Positions 49,130-63,500 of a stretch of 64,000 nt of DNA are shown here, in pieces (the first letter of the stretch is position 1; each line of letters opens with the position of its first letter). Source of the stretch: Aquila chrysaetos chrysaetos (taxonomy: Eukaryota; Chordata; Aves; Accipitriformes; Accipitridae). The DNA is taken from NCBI RefSeq assembly GCF_900496995.4, contig NC_044024.1, forward strand, positions 1,984,001-2,048,000, written 5' to 3'. The position numbers and the translations under genes were made by a program. The notes under the pieces were generated by a model. The model saw only the letters and a list, made by a program, of their open reading frames with translations. It was not told the origin of the DNA and searched no databases.

Positions 49130-52100
49130 AATGAAAAAGGAAAGTTTTTTCCCAAAAAACAGTACGTGTGAGTGTGCTCATTTACTCTTCTATAAATATA
49201 CATATTAACTAGAATAATATTTAAATTTAAGTTTTTCTGTAGACCTCTTAAGAAACTCTGAGTACATCCAGCACACACGGAGAATTTCCTGGAAACCATA
49301 AGCATGGGAAACTGGTCATTCCTTTTTGTTTTATACAAATCCCCCAACTTCTTCTGAGGCAGTGCATCATTAACCTCAATCATCTCTGCAGTCACGGAAT
49401 ACTTTCTTGGAACTCATTCGCTAGATCACTTCTGAGAGTCAGCATCCTAAGACCAAAACTGACGCATAAGACTAAAGCAGTTGCCGCTGAACCTATTTTA
49501 ATAAATTTGTTTCTCCGAGTTCCCACCTCTCTCTCCTGCACAGGGTGACAGAGTCAGAGCCTGGACTGCCAAAACACCTTCCGTCCCTGCTTGTGCCTCC
49601 CGCAGCCACCCTCCCTTCAGCATGCATATCTGCAGTCCCTCTTTAATCCTCCCATTTACTACTTTTCGTGCCTTGCTGGAAGGAGTTTGTTTACTGTTAC
49701 AGCACACTCAATCCAAAAAGAAAGCAAAGGTAGATATCTTCTCTAAGGGAAAAGGAAAATGTCTTTCTAGACTTGGTGTTTTGGCTGTTAACACATTAAT
49801 TTCAAACTCAATCGTGGCACAAAGTTTGTGTCCTCACGCTAACAGAATAAAATTGATCTTGAAATATCTTTTGACCGCTGAAAGGACTGTGCTGTTTCCA
49901 AAGCTGGCATCATGCTGTGTTAGCTCTGGAAGTGAGATGGCAGAAAAGCCATCTCAGTAAAAGTGAGTGTTGAGATCTTACACAAGGAGTCTGAGAACTG
50001 TATGGCACACTTGAACAATGCTGATTTAGCAGCTGATACACAGTGGAGGTGTTATTTCATATACTAAATCAATATCAGCTGCATTAGGGAGTGGGGGAAA
50101 GTGCTTTAAACAGGTGTCCCATTGCACAGCATCAGATCAGCACACGGATATCATGGGGAGGATTGCTTTCTACTGCACAGATGTAGTGTTGGGCTAGGAA
50201 ATACTTTTACAAGTTTTACAGAGGTGTCACAAGTTAAAAAAGTTATCCTATGTTCTAATAGTGACCTCCTGTCATTATTAAGATCACAAGTTCTAGCGTG
50301 CTCTGTCAGTGTCCATTACAACCTTGTGCAGAACCTGTGCAGTAACGCACTCACAACCTGGGCTAAAAAACCCCACCACAATAAAGTCTTGTGTAAGCTT
50401 AGAGCATGATTCAGCAAGGTCAGATGCTGACCATGCTGCTCCAGGTAAGGCAGTAAAGATATTTTAGCAAGAGAATATTTTCTCGTATAAATAGCATGAT
50501 CAGCGCCACTCATATAGAGCTTGAGGTTACAATGGAGTTGAGATTCACTCACACAACTGTTGAGCTATTGGAAGAGAAACAAAATTTCCTGCACATGGGC
50601 AATATCAAGTATGCAAAACGCTGCCTTAAAACCACTATAAAGCCAAGCATGTAACTACCTAACTGCAACCATAGCCAGGAAGTAATTTGAGGAGACCTTG
50701 ATTCATTTTCAGATTTGTGCAGGAAGAGGGTTCAGACTTATCGTAGGATAAATTTCAGTGTCAAGTCCAACAACCACATCCTGCTAAATGTTCTTCTCGC
50801 AGTAATATCTGGAGAAGGCATTTTCTGTTTCTGGTCCTTGGTTATGCTGTTTTCACTGCTGGCAGTGGTCACTTGGCATGGGTACAGCTAGGAGGCCACA
50901 GAGCAAGGGGCCAAGGGTTCCTATCAAAATTCCTTCACTAACCTGAAGATTTTGCATTGCAAATTATATAATTTGAAATGCATCTTCTCTCAGCATTGCT
51001 CATGAGAATACTTTTTCGTTTTCCAACCCCACTCCCACTTGCGTGTATGAAAGAAGACATACCTGTGCAATAGAGCCATCCCAACCCAAGGGGAATATTG
51101 GTAAGACCTGTTTGTCATGATGTTGGTACAGCCATAATTGTGGTTGCCCTGTGGCAGTTCAGATTCCTGTCTGGTTCCCATGTATTATCTCATCATCACA
51201 AACTAGTGCAGCAGGTAGGGATGAGGATGGGGGAGGTAGATATAAGACACTGCCATGCAGCAGTCACTCATTCCCAAATATTTATTCTCAGCTCCCCCTT
51301 TAAACGCAACTCATGTTGGTTAATTGATACTCTCTGAAATCAGGGTTCACAGTTCAATTCTCCCTCTTTTTTTTGAGGGGTGGAAGACAATGAAACTGAT
51401 TTTGGAGGCTGCTGCCCGCTTTTCTCCCCATAGCCCTCTCTGGCTCTTCCACTGCCCTTGAGCTGTGCAACTCCTGTTTGGGAGGTCACATTGCCTACCA
51501 GATCACTGCAATGACCTGGTTCAAATGTAACTCTTATTTCCATGGCCTCCCCCAAAATGGGGGCTTGATTTTAACCTGGATCATTTCAGCAGGTTCCTGT
51601 TAAGAGCTCTATTCCATTGATGGTTGTCCTGGGACAACTGAGGGGAAGGTGTCTGGGGGCGGGTAGGACAATGGAAACTTTTAAAGCCAACTTTGCAGCT
51701 CAGGTCAGTGCATCACAGAACCCCTCTCCCAGAATAAAGGGTAGGTGTGTAGTGGAGGTGGATTTTGATTTCCATGTGAAGTCTTAAATACAACACCCGA
51801 ACATTTAAACTCCCTAGCTGATAAGACTAGCACCTCATCAAAGCCATCTCATCCTTAGAGGTCAACACAAAGGCAGCATACCTCTAGTTCAGATCAGAAT
51901 TATCAAGGGTGATACAAACACTATTTCACTGTTCAATATAGAAATAAACCCATTGCACGCCTCATTTACACTGCATACATCCCCCAGCGAACTATCACCT
52001 TCCTTACTTTGAGAGCCTGACTCATACTCCATTTTTATTTAGTTATCTTAACCTGTTTGGGTTTGCACTCCAGCTCTCATAACATCAGAGTACCTTCTGC

Positions 52101-53938
52101 TGATATAGCAACATGCCCTTGGGAAAAAAAAAATACTGTTAAAAGCATCCTTTGCAGTTATCAGGAAGTCTGCAGCTGAGGGGGGACAGTTATCGCTTTA
52201 TTCCTGTTAGACAAAGCAGGACAGTTTTAGTGTGCGGATCAGTCACAAGGCCAAAGAGGAGGGGGGAAAAAAAAAAAAAAATAAATCAGGATAACCACTG
52301 TCAAGCAGTGAGAACAATTGCCTGAGTTCTTGAGGAGTCCTTGTATGTGACAGACTGCCATGGCCTTGAGCCAGACTTTGACAGATGTAAAAACTGCAGG
52401 ATTGGACATTTTGCCTATTTAGGGATTTTGAAAATCACATGTGGATTTGTCCAACACCAAAACCTCAGACTTTGTGTGATCTAACATTTTAGTGAAGGGC
52501 CCAAAAAGGTGCTACTTTAAGAAACTCACAATAAGTAAAGTTCCTTAAAAGTAAAATAAACAGTAACAAACTCATATAGTTACCAAACTATGAACTCATA
52601 ACAGACTCTTCAGTACATAAGTCACTGAAAGTTAAACCAATATAAGCCTGCTATAAGCAGAAGTGTCACACTGTAGTAGGCTACTAAATATGTTTAATTG
52701 CACCTTATGCTAAGGCCATCCATTTTCTTCCACATTGCTGAGACCTACAGAACAAGATGTTGTATTACAGTGAGAGACTTGTTACTCATTTTAAGGGGCA
52801 CGCTCAAGCATACTTCAATGCTTACAGCAACACTTTGTGTCTTCAGTGCCTGAACAGCTGCCAGAGAGCGATGCCTAGCACACACGAATGCAGAGGAGAA
52901 AGCTCACGCATAGGGAAACGAGCGCTCTGAACGACCTGTTGCCTTGCCGGGTGGGCACATCATTAGATCCAAACACCTCTTGGTGACTGCGATAACAGAA
53001 AAAAGGTTGATTCCTTCTAAATACCTTCTGAGTGAACTCACAAGATCTTTGCAAGGTGCTGTAAGCCTGAAGAAACAACCTTAAAACCCCCCAGTCAGGC
53101 TCGCTGCCTTCCAGCTCTGCTACACACAGACTGACCCGTGACCCGGTCGTTACGATATGGGAGTGCTCGATGCGATGCACACCACGCACTGCTCAGCTGC
53201 TCCTCTCCTGCAAGGCACCAGACCTGTGACCTGCTTCAGAGCCCACAGTAAGACAAAACCACCAGAAATGCCGTAATGTTTTCTCATCTCTACGGGCGAT
53301 GGCCTGAAAGCATGCCCTCGCTTTATCCCAGCCGGTATCCGACTGCACACAATGCTTTCAAGAGCCAAAAGGGCAGAAGGGTAAGCAACGAGCACAGTAA
53401 GGAGTCCAAGATAATCCCACATGTATCTATCTCGAGGAACTAATTTAGTGACTTCTAGAAGGAGTAGCTTGTACTACAGAGGAGGGTAAGGATTTGGGAC
53501 AAGGAAGGTGGAGGGAGAGAGGCTGTGTGCTGGAATTAGAACATGAATTTCCCCAAATAACGTATGGACTTGAATCTTCCACAGGATTTACATCCACTTG
53601 CCAAGCTGGCTATATGCCAGCCAGCTCACACCTGAAATCCCTGTCCCTGCCTCAGTACAGCACTGTGCTCCAGGTTTAATAAATCCCGGCTCTCGGCAGG
53701 GGTTGCTGGCCAAGAAACACCGCTGAGCTAACACATCCCCGTTGTTTCCATTCAGGGCTTGGCTTGCACCTGGCCAGCCCAGAGCATGAGCAGAGACAGC
53801 CCACGCCAACTGCAAAAGCACCCAACTTCAATACATCAGGTGTTTTTCAAACAATTTTGCAATGTGATGGTTTTTTGATTACAAACAGGATTTTTTAACC
53901 AGAACAAGCTGGAAACTACTTTTGCAAACAAGTTTTAT

Positions 53939-53985
53939 CATCTTAGACTGGAGGTTTTATCACCTTTGACATCTTAGACTGGAGG
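53939..53985 (+). repeat. 16-bp direct repeat, 31-bp period
   Basis: CATCTTAGACTGGAGG occurs at 53939-53954 and again at 53970-53985, with a 15-bp spacer (53955-53969) that starts TTTTATCA, resembling the bases just before the first copy. This fits a partial tandem duplication. Confidence 0.8.
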
Positions 53986-55684
53986 AGGGAAGAAAATCGC
54001 AACGCCTTACCAAAGTGATTCCTCCTTGCCCGTGAGTCACCAGTTTGACTCAGCCTGGTGGGACACGAGCCATCTGACAACAATAGAAATTTGGCAGTTT
54101 GCATCTGAGAGTTAAATAAGCTCATGCGCCCTAAAAATAAAGCCTGCTAAGCTGCTGAAGTCGTATTTTCCTACCAAATTTCCTGCTGAGCAGTTCCAAC
54201 CATCATTTGACCACAAACTGCCTCACTGATAGACCTTCTTGGTTTATTGTAGACAGAGAGATTTAATTAGTAAGTAAGGAAGCAAGGAATTCCTGTTGGT
54301 GGGTTTTTTGAGGGGGGAGTAGGAGGGGAGAACAAATGAGACAAAAAGAATTATGAGCGATGTGCACATTTTCCTGGCATCAGAGTCACTTCAGAGTAAG
54401 CGATGCTATGAAACACACCTCCTTCCTCTGCATGTGTCTCTTCTTTCCTTCCCCTCATGAAGTATGGTTTAAATAAAGAAACATCTGCAGAAACTCCGCA
54501 GCAGATGAGCCCTAATCAGGCAAAGATAAATTCAAGTATCTGGGGCGTGCACAGGGTGTAGATACCAAGGGTCTTTGTGACAAATGGGTGCCAAGTCACT
54601 TGAGCTGCAGATTAGAATTGGCAGGGGTTTCAGGGAGCCGAACGCCTGGCCCCAGCACTGGGAAAACGTGCTGCAGTGCAGACACAGCCACGGGGTGTAC
54701 TTACAGGAAAGTACATGCTGAAGTATCACGGTACAAAAAGGACATCTCAGTAAAAAAAATGAAACGCTACAAGTGAATCTATATAGCAGATGTATGGAAC
54801 AAGTTCCTGATTACGCAAAGAAATTTGTGGTGTGTGGAGTTAACAGCTACAGCTGGAATTACCCTTTGGTTCAAGAATGACTTGTCTTATGAGTGGGAGC
54901 TCTCAGAATTAGGCCCTGTCTATCTTTCTGTCTGTATTTAGGGAGAATTCAAGGTAAGAGTTCCCATCCTGGCAAGGGATTTGTTTGGGAAATAAGAGCT
55001 GTTAAGGGTCCCAAACTCAGATGAAGGTGCTCTCTGGATGCTTTACAGAAAAGGAGGACATGGCCTCTGCTCCTAATGGATGTGCTTAATGCTTTCCAGT
55101 CTAGAAGCAGCAATCTATGTACAAGCAGTACAATCACCCTGATTCAGGCAGTGCTTCTTAGCTATACTGTCTCACCATTAAAAATGATCTTTATCTGGTA
55201 ACGGTGATCAACACCACAGTCATCTCTGTGCTTCAAACAGGAAATCTAAGCAAACACCACGTGGGGCTCTGCGAGCAAACAGTGACTTTTTTAGCAGCCG
55301 CTGCTGGTAGTGTTTCACACCTCTCTCCTGGACTGCTCTTTCCCTTGCTCTTCTGCTAAATATTTCACCGGGGGGAGATGGGTAACACGGGAGATTTAAA
55401 GCAGTTCCTCATAAAACCTGCTCAGTTTCATAGCCCAAGCTCCAGCAGTAAAATTTCATCTGGTAAGGCTAAACAGACAGTTGCAGCTGGAGCAGGGTGA
55501 GACCAATGGCTAGAACAGGATATATTTTTACTGGCTTTGTCTCACTTGACTGCTACAGAAAGAAACCTAAGGGCTCTAGGCAAGGAGCAGAGATCAAATT
55601 TACTTCCTTTTCTTTCAGAGTTTAAAGTGAAAGAGCATATTCCACAGTGCTCTCTCCTGAAAACATATCAAGCATATTTTTACT

Positions 55685-55708
55685 CCCCCCCCCCCCCCCC
55701 CCCCCCCC
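55685..55708 (+). repeat. Poly(C) run of 24
   Basis: Uninterrupted C24 followed by a T-rich stretch. Long C/G runs are rare in vertebrate DNA, can form i-motif or G-quadruplex structures and are hard to sequence, so the exact length is uncertain. Confidence 0.9.
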
Positions 55709-58700
55709 TTTCTTTTTGCGATAGCCTATGCATGACTGCTCTGGATAAAGACCAGAGACAGGGCCTGGTATCTGTCTGTATCATTGACATTGCACTGGTT
55801 GGGCTGAGCCACATCACAAAGTTCCAGAGATACGTTTAAAGGACACATTCACAGGAAGAATTCAACCAGCTAATTTTTAATGTGCTTGGCCCAGCATGCA
55901 GAGCCAGCGGCTCTGTGAGAGCCTATGGGTACCTCATGGAGCTGATGAAAGCTGCGCATCTCGGCTTTATAACACCCTCTAAGCCAGAACTGCGAGGCGC
56001 TTATCAAATCGAGTCAGATTGTGCAGCTCAAGGTCACATCTTTCTTGGCACGGAACAGCACAGTCCGCCTGCAACCTTACACCACAGAAAAAAATCTCCC
56101 ATCTCCGTTATTTCACAGGACCAAGGAAGATAATTCTTCCAAAACCTCCACCTCCACAGTCATTTTTGTAATGATGAAGCTCAGTGTTGCAGCATTTCAC
56201 ACAATTTTAGACCTGAAGAAGCAACTGGCTAAGAAGCGATCACAGAGACTGCCAGGTCACTGCTTAATTTCTCAGGGAAAAAAGCTGGTGATAGGTAGCA
56301 GGTTTCTGATTCATGCTCTTCTGTTCACACTGGGAACAGCAAGTGAGGAAGGAAGCTCCATACCCATATGGAAAACAATGTTTTAACTAAGGAAACACAG
56401 GATAAATTGAAATACAAAGGGATGCAGATAATTCAGAAGTTGAATGACTGTGTGTTAGCTAGCAAGCGCCAGTGGTATTTTGGAGACAGTCCTAAAAAAG
56501 GCTATTTATTCCTAGCACCATAGCGACAAAAAATAGGTTCATGTTAGCTCCTCTTGTACTGCAGCCAGGCTTGCAGTCTTGTGTCTCCAGCAGGAAATCA
56601 GGGAAGGAATTTTGATTACAAATGATCACTGCTGAAGATGTGTATTCAGATAAAAAGACTTTTCATCCAGTTCCTTTTGTTTCTTGATTCATAGTCAAAC
56701 TCTAATCCTATGCATATGGCCTGGCAAGTTTGAATTTCCATAGCAACTCTTTTTAAGCTAGCTTCAGGGTAGCAGAGAAAGCTGGCAAAGGGGAAAGGTC
56801 ATTATTTAAATACCTTATTACTATTACTTCTACAGGAAATCTGATGCCAAACACACAAGAACAACTGGGCTTATTTTTAAGCTTGATCTATTTAAAAGTA
56901 AAAACTCCTCCAATGTGAAAATCCTTCATTTTAGGATCTGCAAATTCTTGGTCTGCTCTCACTGTGTGGCCTATATATCCACACATCACTTAAAACACTC
57001 TGTTTCCTAATGGAAGAGGCAAGCTTTCTGGTGAAGGCGTAGGGCAAGAGAGCAAAGGAGGCTTTATTTTCAGGGGTGTATACTTTGGAGAACTGTGCAG
57101 AAACATTTTTAGTCTTCTCTGCTGTAGCCCCTAATGTTGAACCAGTTATCTTTTATAGTCACACTGATCGACAGAGGAAGAGGCAGGACAGATTGCTGAC
57201 ATGGAAACTAATCTCCCTTTAAACAGTCCAGATTTTCTCCATTAGCTGAAGGACTGGCATTTATACTGTTTATTTAGAAATATACAGAGAAGAAGAAAAC
57301 CTGCCCAGCATGCTGCACACCTTCATTAGTTTCTGAACAAGCACACCCCCATCAGTGTGTGCTCAGCTCAGACAGAGCTGTGACACAGGTAGGACTGATG
57401 CAGATCCCAAACACAACCTTCTGTGCAGATCTTCCTGAAGCCACCCCCCAAAACCAAAGTGGAAAAAATTGGCCTCAGAGCTCTCTGCTGAGCTGGTCCT
57501 GAGCTATTACAGACTTGGAAGAAGCGAGCCCTCGCTCAGGGGTCATGCCAAGATGCCTGTTCCCTGCACCCTATATTTCTGTATCAGAATTGGACCTGTT
57601 TGTATAGAGTGTTTTTCCCTAACCATGGAAATGAGACAGACAGTTTTGCCTTAAACAACAACAACAAAAAACCCAGACCCTGAATTGTGCAGTCAGACCA
57701 ACAAAACAAGGCTTAATGTCCAGAGTCTGCAAACTCCTGCAGTTTGGCCACCTGAAGCAGCAAACCACTGCCTGTACCAGCACTGGGGCTTCACACACAA
57801 GTGCTTCTATGGCCTCCACCTTCAGAGCTGAGTGCTGACGACATAGTTCTTCCCCTCCAAAAACCCAACACTTAAGTCGAATCTAGTAGTGGGAAGGAGG
57901 CAGCTGGGCGTTACTCCACTGTGAATATCCAGGTGTGCTGGGTTTCTCTTCAGGTGGCCAGTCATCCTGCCATGGCCATCAGTGTGCCTGGCCATGTGAT
58001 GCTAAACCACAGCTAACACATTCGATTTCATGTTACAGCTCTTGAGACAACAGCTGTGCAATTATTTCAAAACATCAAGAATTCAGTTTATAGGTAATGT
58101 CAGCAGTTCCCTTTGGTCTTTGAAGCTCTGGTGCACATTTCAAGTGAGAACTGAGGTTAGGATACCTGGCTGGTACAGGGCCCAGGGCCATTTCCGAGTA
58201 CACTCCCAGCTGCCTTCCCCAGTTCTCCTAAGTGTCACTGGGATGGCTCATCAGACACCGTGACAAACAAAACCACAGAGTATCCCATCTCAAAGTAAAA
58301 CTTTAGAACATGAAACATCTTTTTTTTCCAGCTTTCATGAACAATAAAAACATGGGATACCCAAAAGGGAGGTTTGCATAGTCAGCAGCTGGGCACTGAC
58401 TCCTTACCTCTGATCCAAAGGCACGATGCTCAGCAAGAAGTGGGATGTAATCACGGGGGTGATGCTGACTGGTATCTGCGGGCTAACGCTACTCCTTACA
58501 CATTACAGGACTGATGAGACAGGATCAGGTATGAGGGTCATCCCAACACTTTTCTGCCTGTCATCTGGAGTGGGACTCTGAAAAGGATTGTGTTCGTTAG
58601 CAGCCTGCATTTGTGCACTTGCCACATTGCAGGCACAGAGATGTCACCCGCTCTTAGGCAGGTCCTGCTTACAGTCTTATGACACCTTTGAAGGCAAAAT

Positions 58701-60471
58701 CAGTCCTGGTACTGGCTTTGCAGCCCTCTACCTGCCCTTGGAAATCCACCTGGATATTACCTGGCGACTGGTACTCCCCAAATGTATCTCCTCAACCTAC
58801 CCCTTAGCTTGATTTTACCCAGTTAAACATGTTACCCTGCATTAAAGAATCAGCGCTGAGGTCAGGATCAGCTAATATGAGTTGGTTAGTTGGCTTGAAT
58901 GCTTCTATTTAATTAAAAAGTAGAGGAGGTAGAGCTTGAAGTCCTCCCATGACCCCAGGGGAATGGAGGATGCAAGGAACAACAGAGATGAAAAGGGGAC
59001 ATGCAGACAACTGGGAGAAAGGACATGAGGGGGCAAGATGGGCTTGGACAAATAAAAAGAGGTAAAGCAGAAAGCAAGCTGTAAGGACTAGAGGGAAGGC
59101 AAGAGCTAGCTAGAGAGCAGACATAATGGGGCAGAAGAGGGAGGTGATGTAGGACAGATAGGAAAGAAAAACCCAGAATGTAAAGCATGAAATGGGAAGA
59201 TAAGTTAAACCAGCATGAGTCACTTTTTTATAGCTCCCCATCTATCATGTGCTGAAACTGTCTCTCTCAGGCACTACAAAGAAAAGGGTAGAGACTCCTA
59301 GGTTGAGCATCACTGATGTCATCAACCCCTACACCAAAGTTTCCCAGCCCAAAAAGGATCCACACCACCAGCTCATCCTGTTTTTTCTACAGAAATGAGT
59401 GTGTTAGTGTAAGAAGTCAGGAAGAACAAACACATCGTTGCTACTGCCAAGAAAGCCAGCAAGGTACAACTGCTCTTGAGACCCCCCCATGCAATGATAC
59501 TGGGCTAAGAGGGCAGGCAATTGCCTCCTCACCACTATATGCACATAAACAATAATTCCTAAATAATTACCAGGCACAAGACAGTGAGATCCCTTAACAG
59601 CTTTCTGTTGAGCAGAATTTGTTATTACTACAAGTTGACTTTACAACACCCCTTCCCATCAAACTGATCAAGGCCTCAGACTCCCTGTGGTGGGTGCTCC
59701 ACAGAGCTTACAGATTACTCTGGAAGGCAACTATTATTAATTTACTATATGAGTTGCTCAGAAATGACCCAGGACTAAGGCACCTTCTTTGCTCAGCACC
59801 TGACACCAGTTTCTGCAGAATGCCTTTTTCTGGAGGCTTGCTGGAACCCCTTTACTGTGCAGCAGCACAAGCCCTATCCTAACTGCAAACAGATCTCCAT
59901 CCTGGACCTGTTAGGAGAGCTCCGATAACCAAAGATGGGTGGGTGACTTGACACCCCCACTCAAACTGCACCCTCCTTGCAGCTCTCCAAGATCTCTGAA
60001 GGACTCAGAGGGCTTTTTGCATAGTGGGAGGGCTGCTCCCTAGCACCCAGCTCCTGCCGGTCCCTGTCTCCAAGGTTTTCTTGCTGCCTTCTGCTCAGCA
60101 AAACTTCAGTAGGTGACAAGTCATAATTTCACTGGTACTGTTTGAAGACAGATCAGATTCCAATTTCACAACTCCCTCCCCACTGTGTGTGCTGCAGTCT
60201 TCAGATGAGATGTGCACCAATCCTATATTTGGAAAAATACGGATTTTCAGGGATATGTCTTGTGTTTTACTGCAAATAACATAAGCTCCTGTTCTCTGTG
60301 TCCACTGTCATATTTAATTTGCAGATTATATAGTTACATGAAAAATTAATATCAAGACTTAGAAATCAGGAGGACTGTTTCTGAGACCCCTTTTAGCAAT
60401 GCCAGTAAGAAGTTTTTGGCGAGTTTCAATTAATACTTCTTTCCCACCAATGAGACCTGGAAGTTGGCCAA

Positions 60472-60529
60472 AGCTACGTGGGAGCACTGATGCTTTGTAT
60501 AGCTATGTGGGAGCACTGATGCTTTGTTT
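60472..60529 (+). repeat. 29-bp tandem duplication
   Basis: Units 60472-60500 and 60501-60529 differ at two positions (ACGTG versus ATGTG near the start, and the next-to-last base). Length variation between individuals is plausible. Confidence 0.88.
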
Positions 60530-63500
60530 GTCTTAATTCCCAGAACGCACAAGTGACTTGTCTCCTCTCCCGATCATCCTGCTGCAGGAACGCTGTGTCA
60601 ATACTCTCCACAGGAAACGTCTGGGAATGACTTGTAGTTTTGCACTTACTGCCATTAGGACTAGGGCCTCTTCAATTAACCTCTTCAGGGTTGAAACTGC
60701 TTTGATAAGACTTGCTTCCAACATCCTTGGGTCTTCAGGACTTGGGCTGCCTCTCCCAAAGACAGTATAGACCATGCACAAATTCCTGCTTTTTTTTCCC
60801 CAAAGGATAGCCCTCAGAACTCTGCTGGCCTGTCCCTTTTTTAAGGTAGGCTTTGTAAAAGTCTGACCCTTGAAGGTGGTAAAGGATGCTTCTCAATTTT
60901 ACACATCTAATTATTTGGGTTCTGTGTACAAGGAGAGCATTCTCCAATGACAAATGATTGCATCCACATGGTCGGTTCTTCTCCGGCGCTTAGAAAAGTG
61001 AGAATATACTCTTTTTTATTCTCTGCCTTTGCACATGAGTAGCTGTCCAAGGCACAAGCCCTGTGCGATAGATGGGTTCCCTCTGCATCTCTTTGAGCTT
61101 CCCTAATCCACAGAAGACATCCACAAGCTTCCTTTTCATGAATGGGCTCTTAATTAGACTAGGGTTTTGACATATTTTAAATCCAGTAACAGTTTGTTTT
61201 CCCACACTTCTGCTAGAAAGCATTATTTATTCATACAGTTAGGTACATATATGCATTCAGCAAGAAAATTCTCACACTTTTAAGCCTTGAATTCCACATG
61301 CTTGCTGCCTTCTGCCTCTTATTTCAGTCATCTTCACTTCTAGCTCCACATCTGGCTTATGCATTTATATCTTCTTTACAGTAAGCAAGTGTTCTTTGGC
61401 TTTCCTGAGGGCAGTGCAGCCACACCTTTGGAGTGCAGTCCAGTACTGCTCAGTTTTGTGGCTTGCTCAAGTTAACTAAGAGACTAATGAAGCTATTAAA
61501 GAGAGCAAGGGCCTGTGGAAATAGCAAGTTTCTCAAAATTTTCTTGTCCCTGTTCTCCACTGGTTAGATACAGACTAATTCACAATTTAAGCCATCTATG
61601 TTCCAGACAGCAGCTCCTTTTTCTTTTCAAAAAATTAAAAGAAGCCTATTTTCAGCAGGTCTGTGTTGCTCAGATGTCTCTGAGCTAAGCAGTGCAAGGG
61701 GTCTGTTCTGCTCCATGTCAGGCTTTTACCCAGTCTCCAGTTAAACTTGAACCTCAGGTCAGCCCAGCAGCCTGCTCCAGAGCATCTCTTACAGACCAGA
61801 GCAGCCCTTACAGACTGCCCACACCATTAGTAGTTCCAGAAAGCTTGAAAGAGTAAATACAAGGTGCTTCCAAATTACTTAATTTGATTGCCTGGCCTGC
61901 CAGACCAAAAGAGTTGTCCCACACAAGGGAATAGGCATAGATGGTTTCAGTTGCTACAAAAATAGAGAAAAGAACTATTTCTTGCATTTTTCCTCTGTGA
62001 AGTTCTCCTTGGTTCACAGACAAAACTGTTACATACGTCAAACATAACAAGAGAGATCAAATCAGATGGTGCATCAAGGGCAGAGAGGTGCAGAAACTGT
62101 GAAGCATTTAGTGAAGAACACAAATATAGTTGTAAGAAATTACCTTTCAGGGAAAAAACATCTAACAAAATGGTGTCTGTATTAGAGGCTGTTAATTTAA
62201 GCCTGGTCCTAGATCATACCCTGAAATGTAGTAATGGCAAAAGATAAGCAACATGAAACAATCAAGGCTACAAAGTCTGTATGCAAATCTGCTTAATGAC
62301 AACCAGAAACCTGATCTGGGCCAGTCCCGTTACAGAGCCCCAGCAACACCGGAGGGCAGCAGTGGGACACAAAAGGGAGGTGTAATTAGAAGCTCACAGG
62401 AATCGGTAAAATACATCACCGTGAGAGTTGCCTTCCATAAATTCATCTACTGACAGAGAAAATTGAGGGCATCTTTGGAGGAAAAACATTGTTGCCACCC
62501 ACATGACCCCCGTAAATAGAGGAAAGATAAGGAAACAAGAAATTCATAAGCACCCTTCAAAAACAGCTAAAAAAAAATATCTAAAAGCTGCTTATCCAAG
62601 CTGGCCTGAGACACTCCAAATCCTCATGCCATATATTCACAGCAAGACTTTCTCCCCCTACAACTGCTTCTGAAGGTCATCTTCCTCTGAGCTGCCTTTT
62701 TTATTCCACTGCTGACAGATTCCTTTGATGAAACCTTTGTTACTCCAATGCCAGAAATTTCTTTTCCCATTGCACTGACCTGAGCTAGAGATCGACCGAT
62801 CAGTAAAATCCCCAAACCTGTGTTATCTACACAAGGGAAGCACCATCTTCCACAAACCCCATTGTGATTCAAAGGAATAGGACACAGCACCATGAGAAAA
62901 TTCAGCATATTAGGAATAAGGGCAGAACTGAAAGGGGAAGAAAAAGGAATGGAGTGCATTTTTATAAAGGAAAGAAAGATGAGATATTTAGGCTTGGGGG
63001 AATAAACACTTCTTTCATCTCTTACAAGCTACTGTAAAGGAAAGGATTAGAAGTTTGTATTCAGTCATTTTCAAAATTAAATATTGTAACTAGTGCTTAA
63101 AGCATGTACTGCCATCACGCGTTCAGAAAGAAAAACACAAGGTAAGAGAAGGAACCGACCTAAGCAGCTTGAAGGGGGGTGTGTGTGTGAGAACACTGCT
63201 GCTTTGCAAGCCATCATATAATAACATCAGCTACTCCTAGGCATTACTGTTCGGTTCCGATTTACTGCTCCAAGCAGCTTAGCTCAGTTGCCCAAATAAG
63301 CTCTAAAATACCCCTGTAGAAATAAGGTTTCTTCCTGACAACACTGCATATACTTTTTTTTCAGTGTACTTACTGCAACAAAACAGTCCCCTCAAATAGG
63401 TACCAAGATAATCAGGCAAAAGGATGGTGAGAGTAGGAGAAAAAAAACCCCCACCAAAACAGAGCTAATGTAAATCAAACTATTCAACCAGCTCGTCACA

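Noticed and set aside
51623..51638. Short near-palindrome GTTGTCC-TG-GGACAAC
   Set aside because: Seven-base arms occur often by chance and no element boundary or gene lies beside it.
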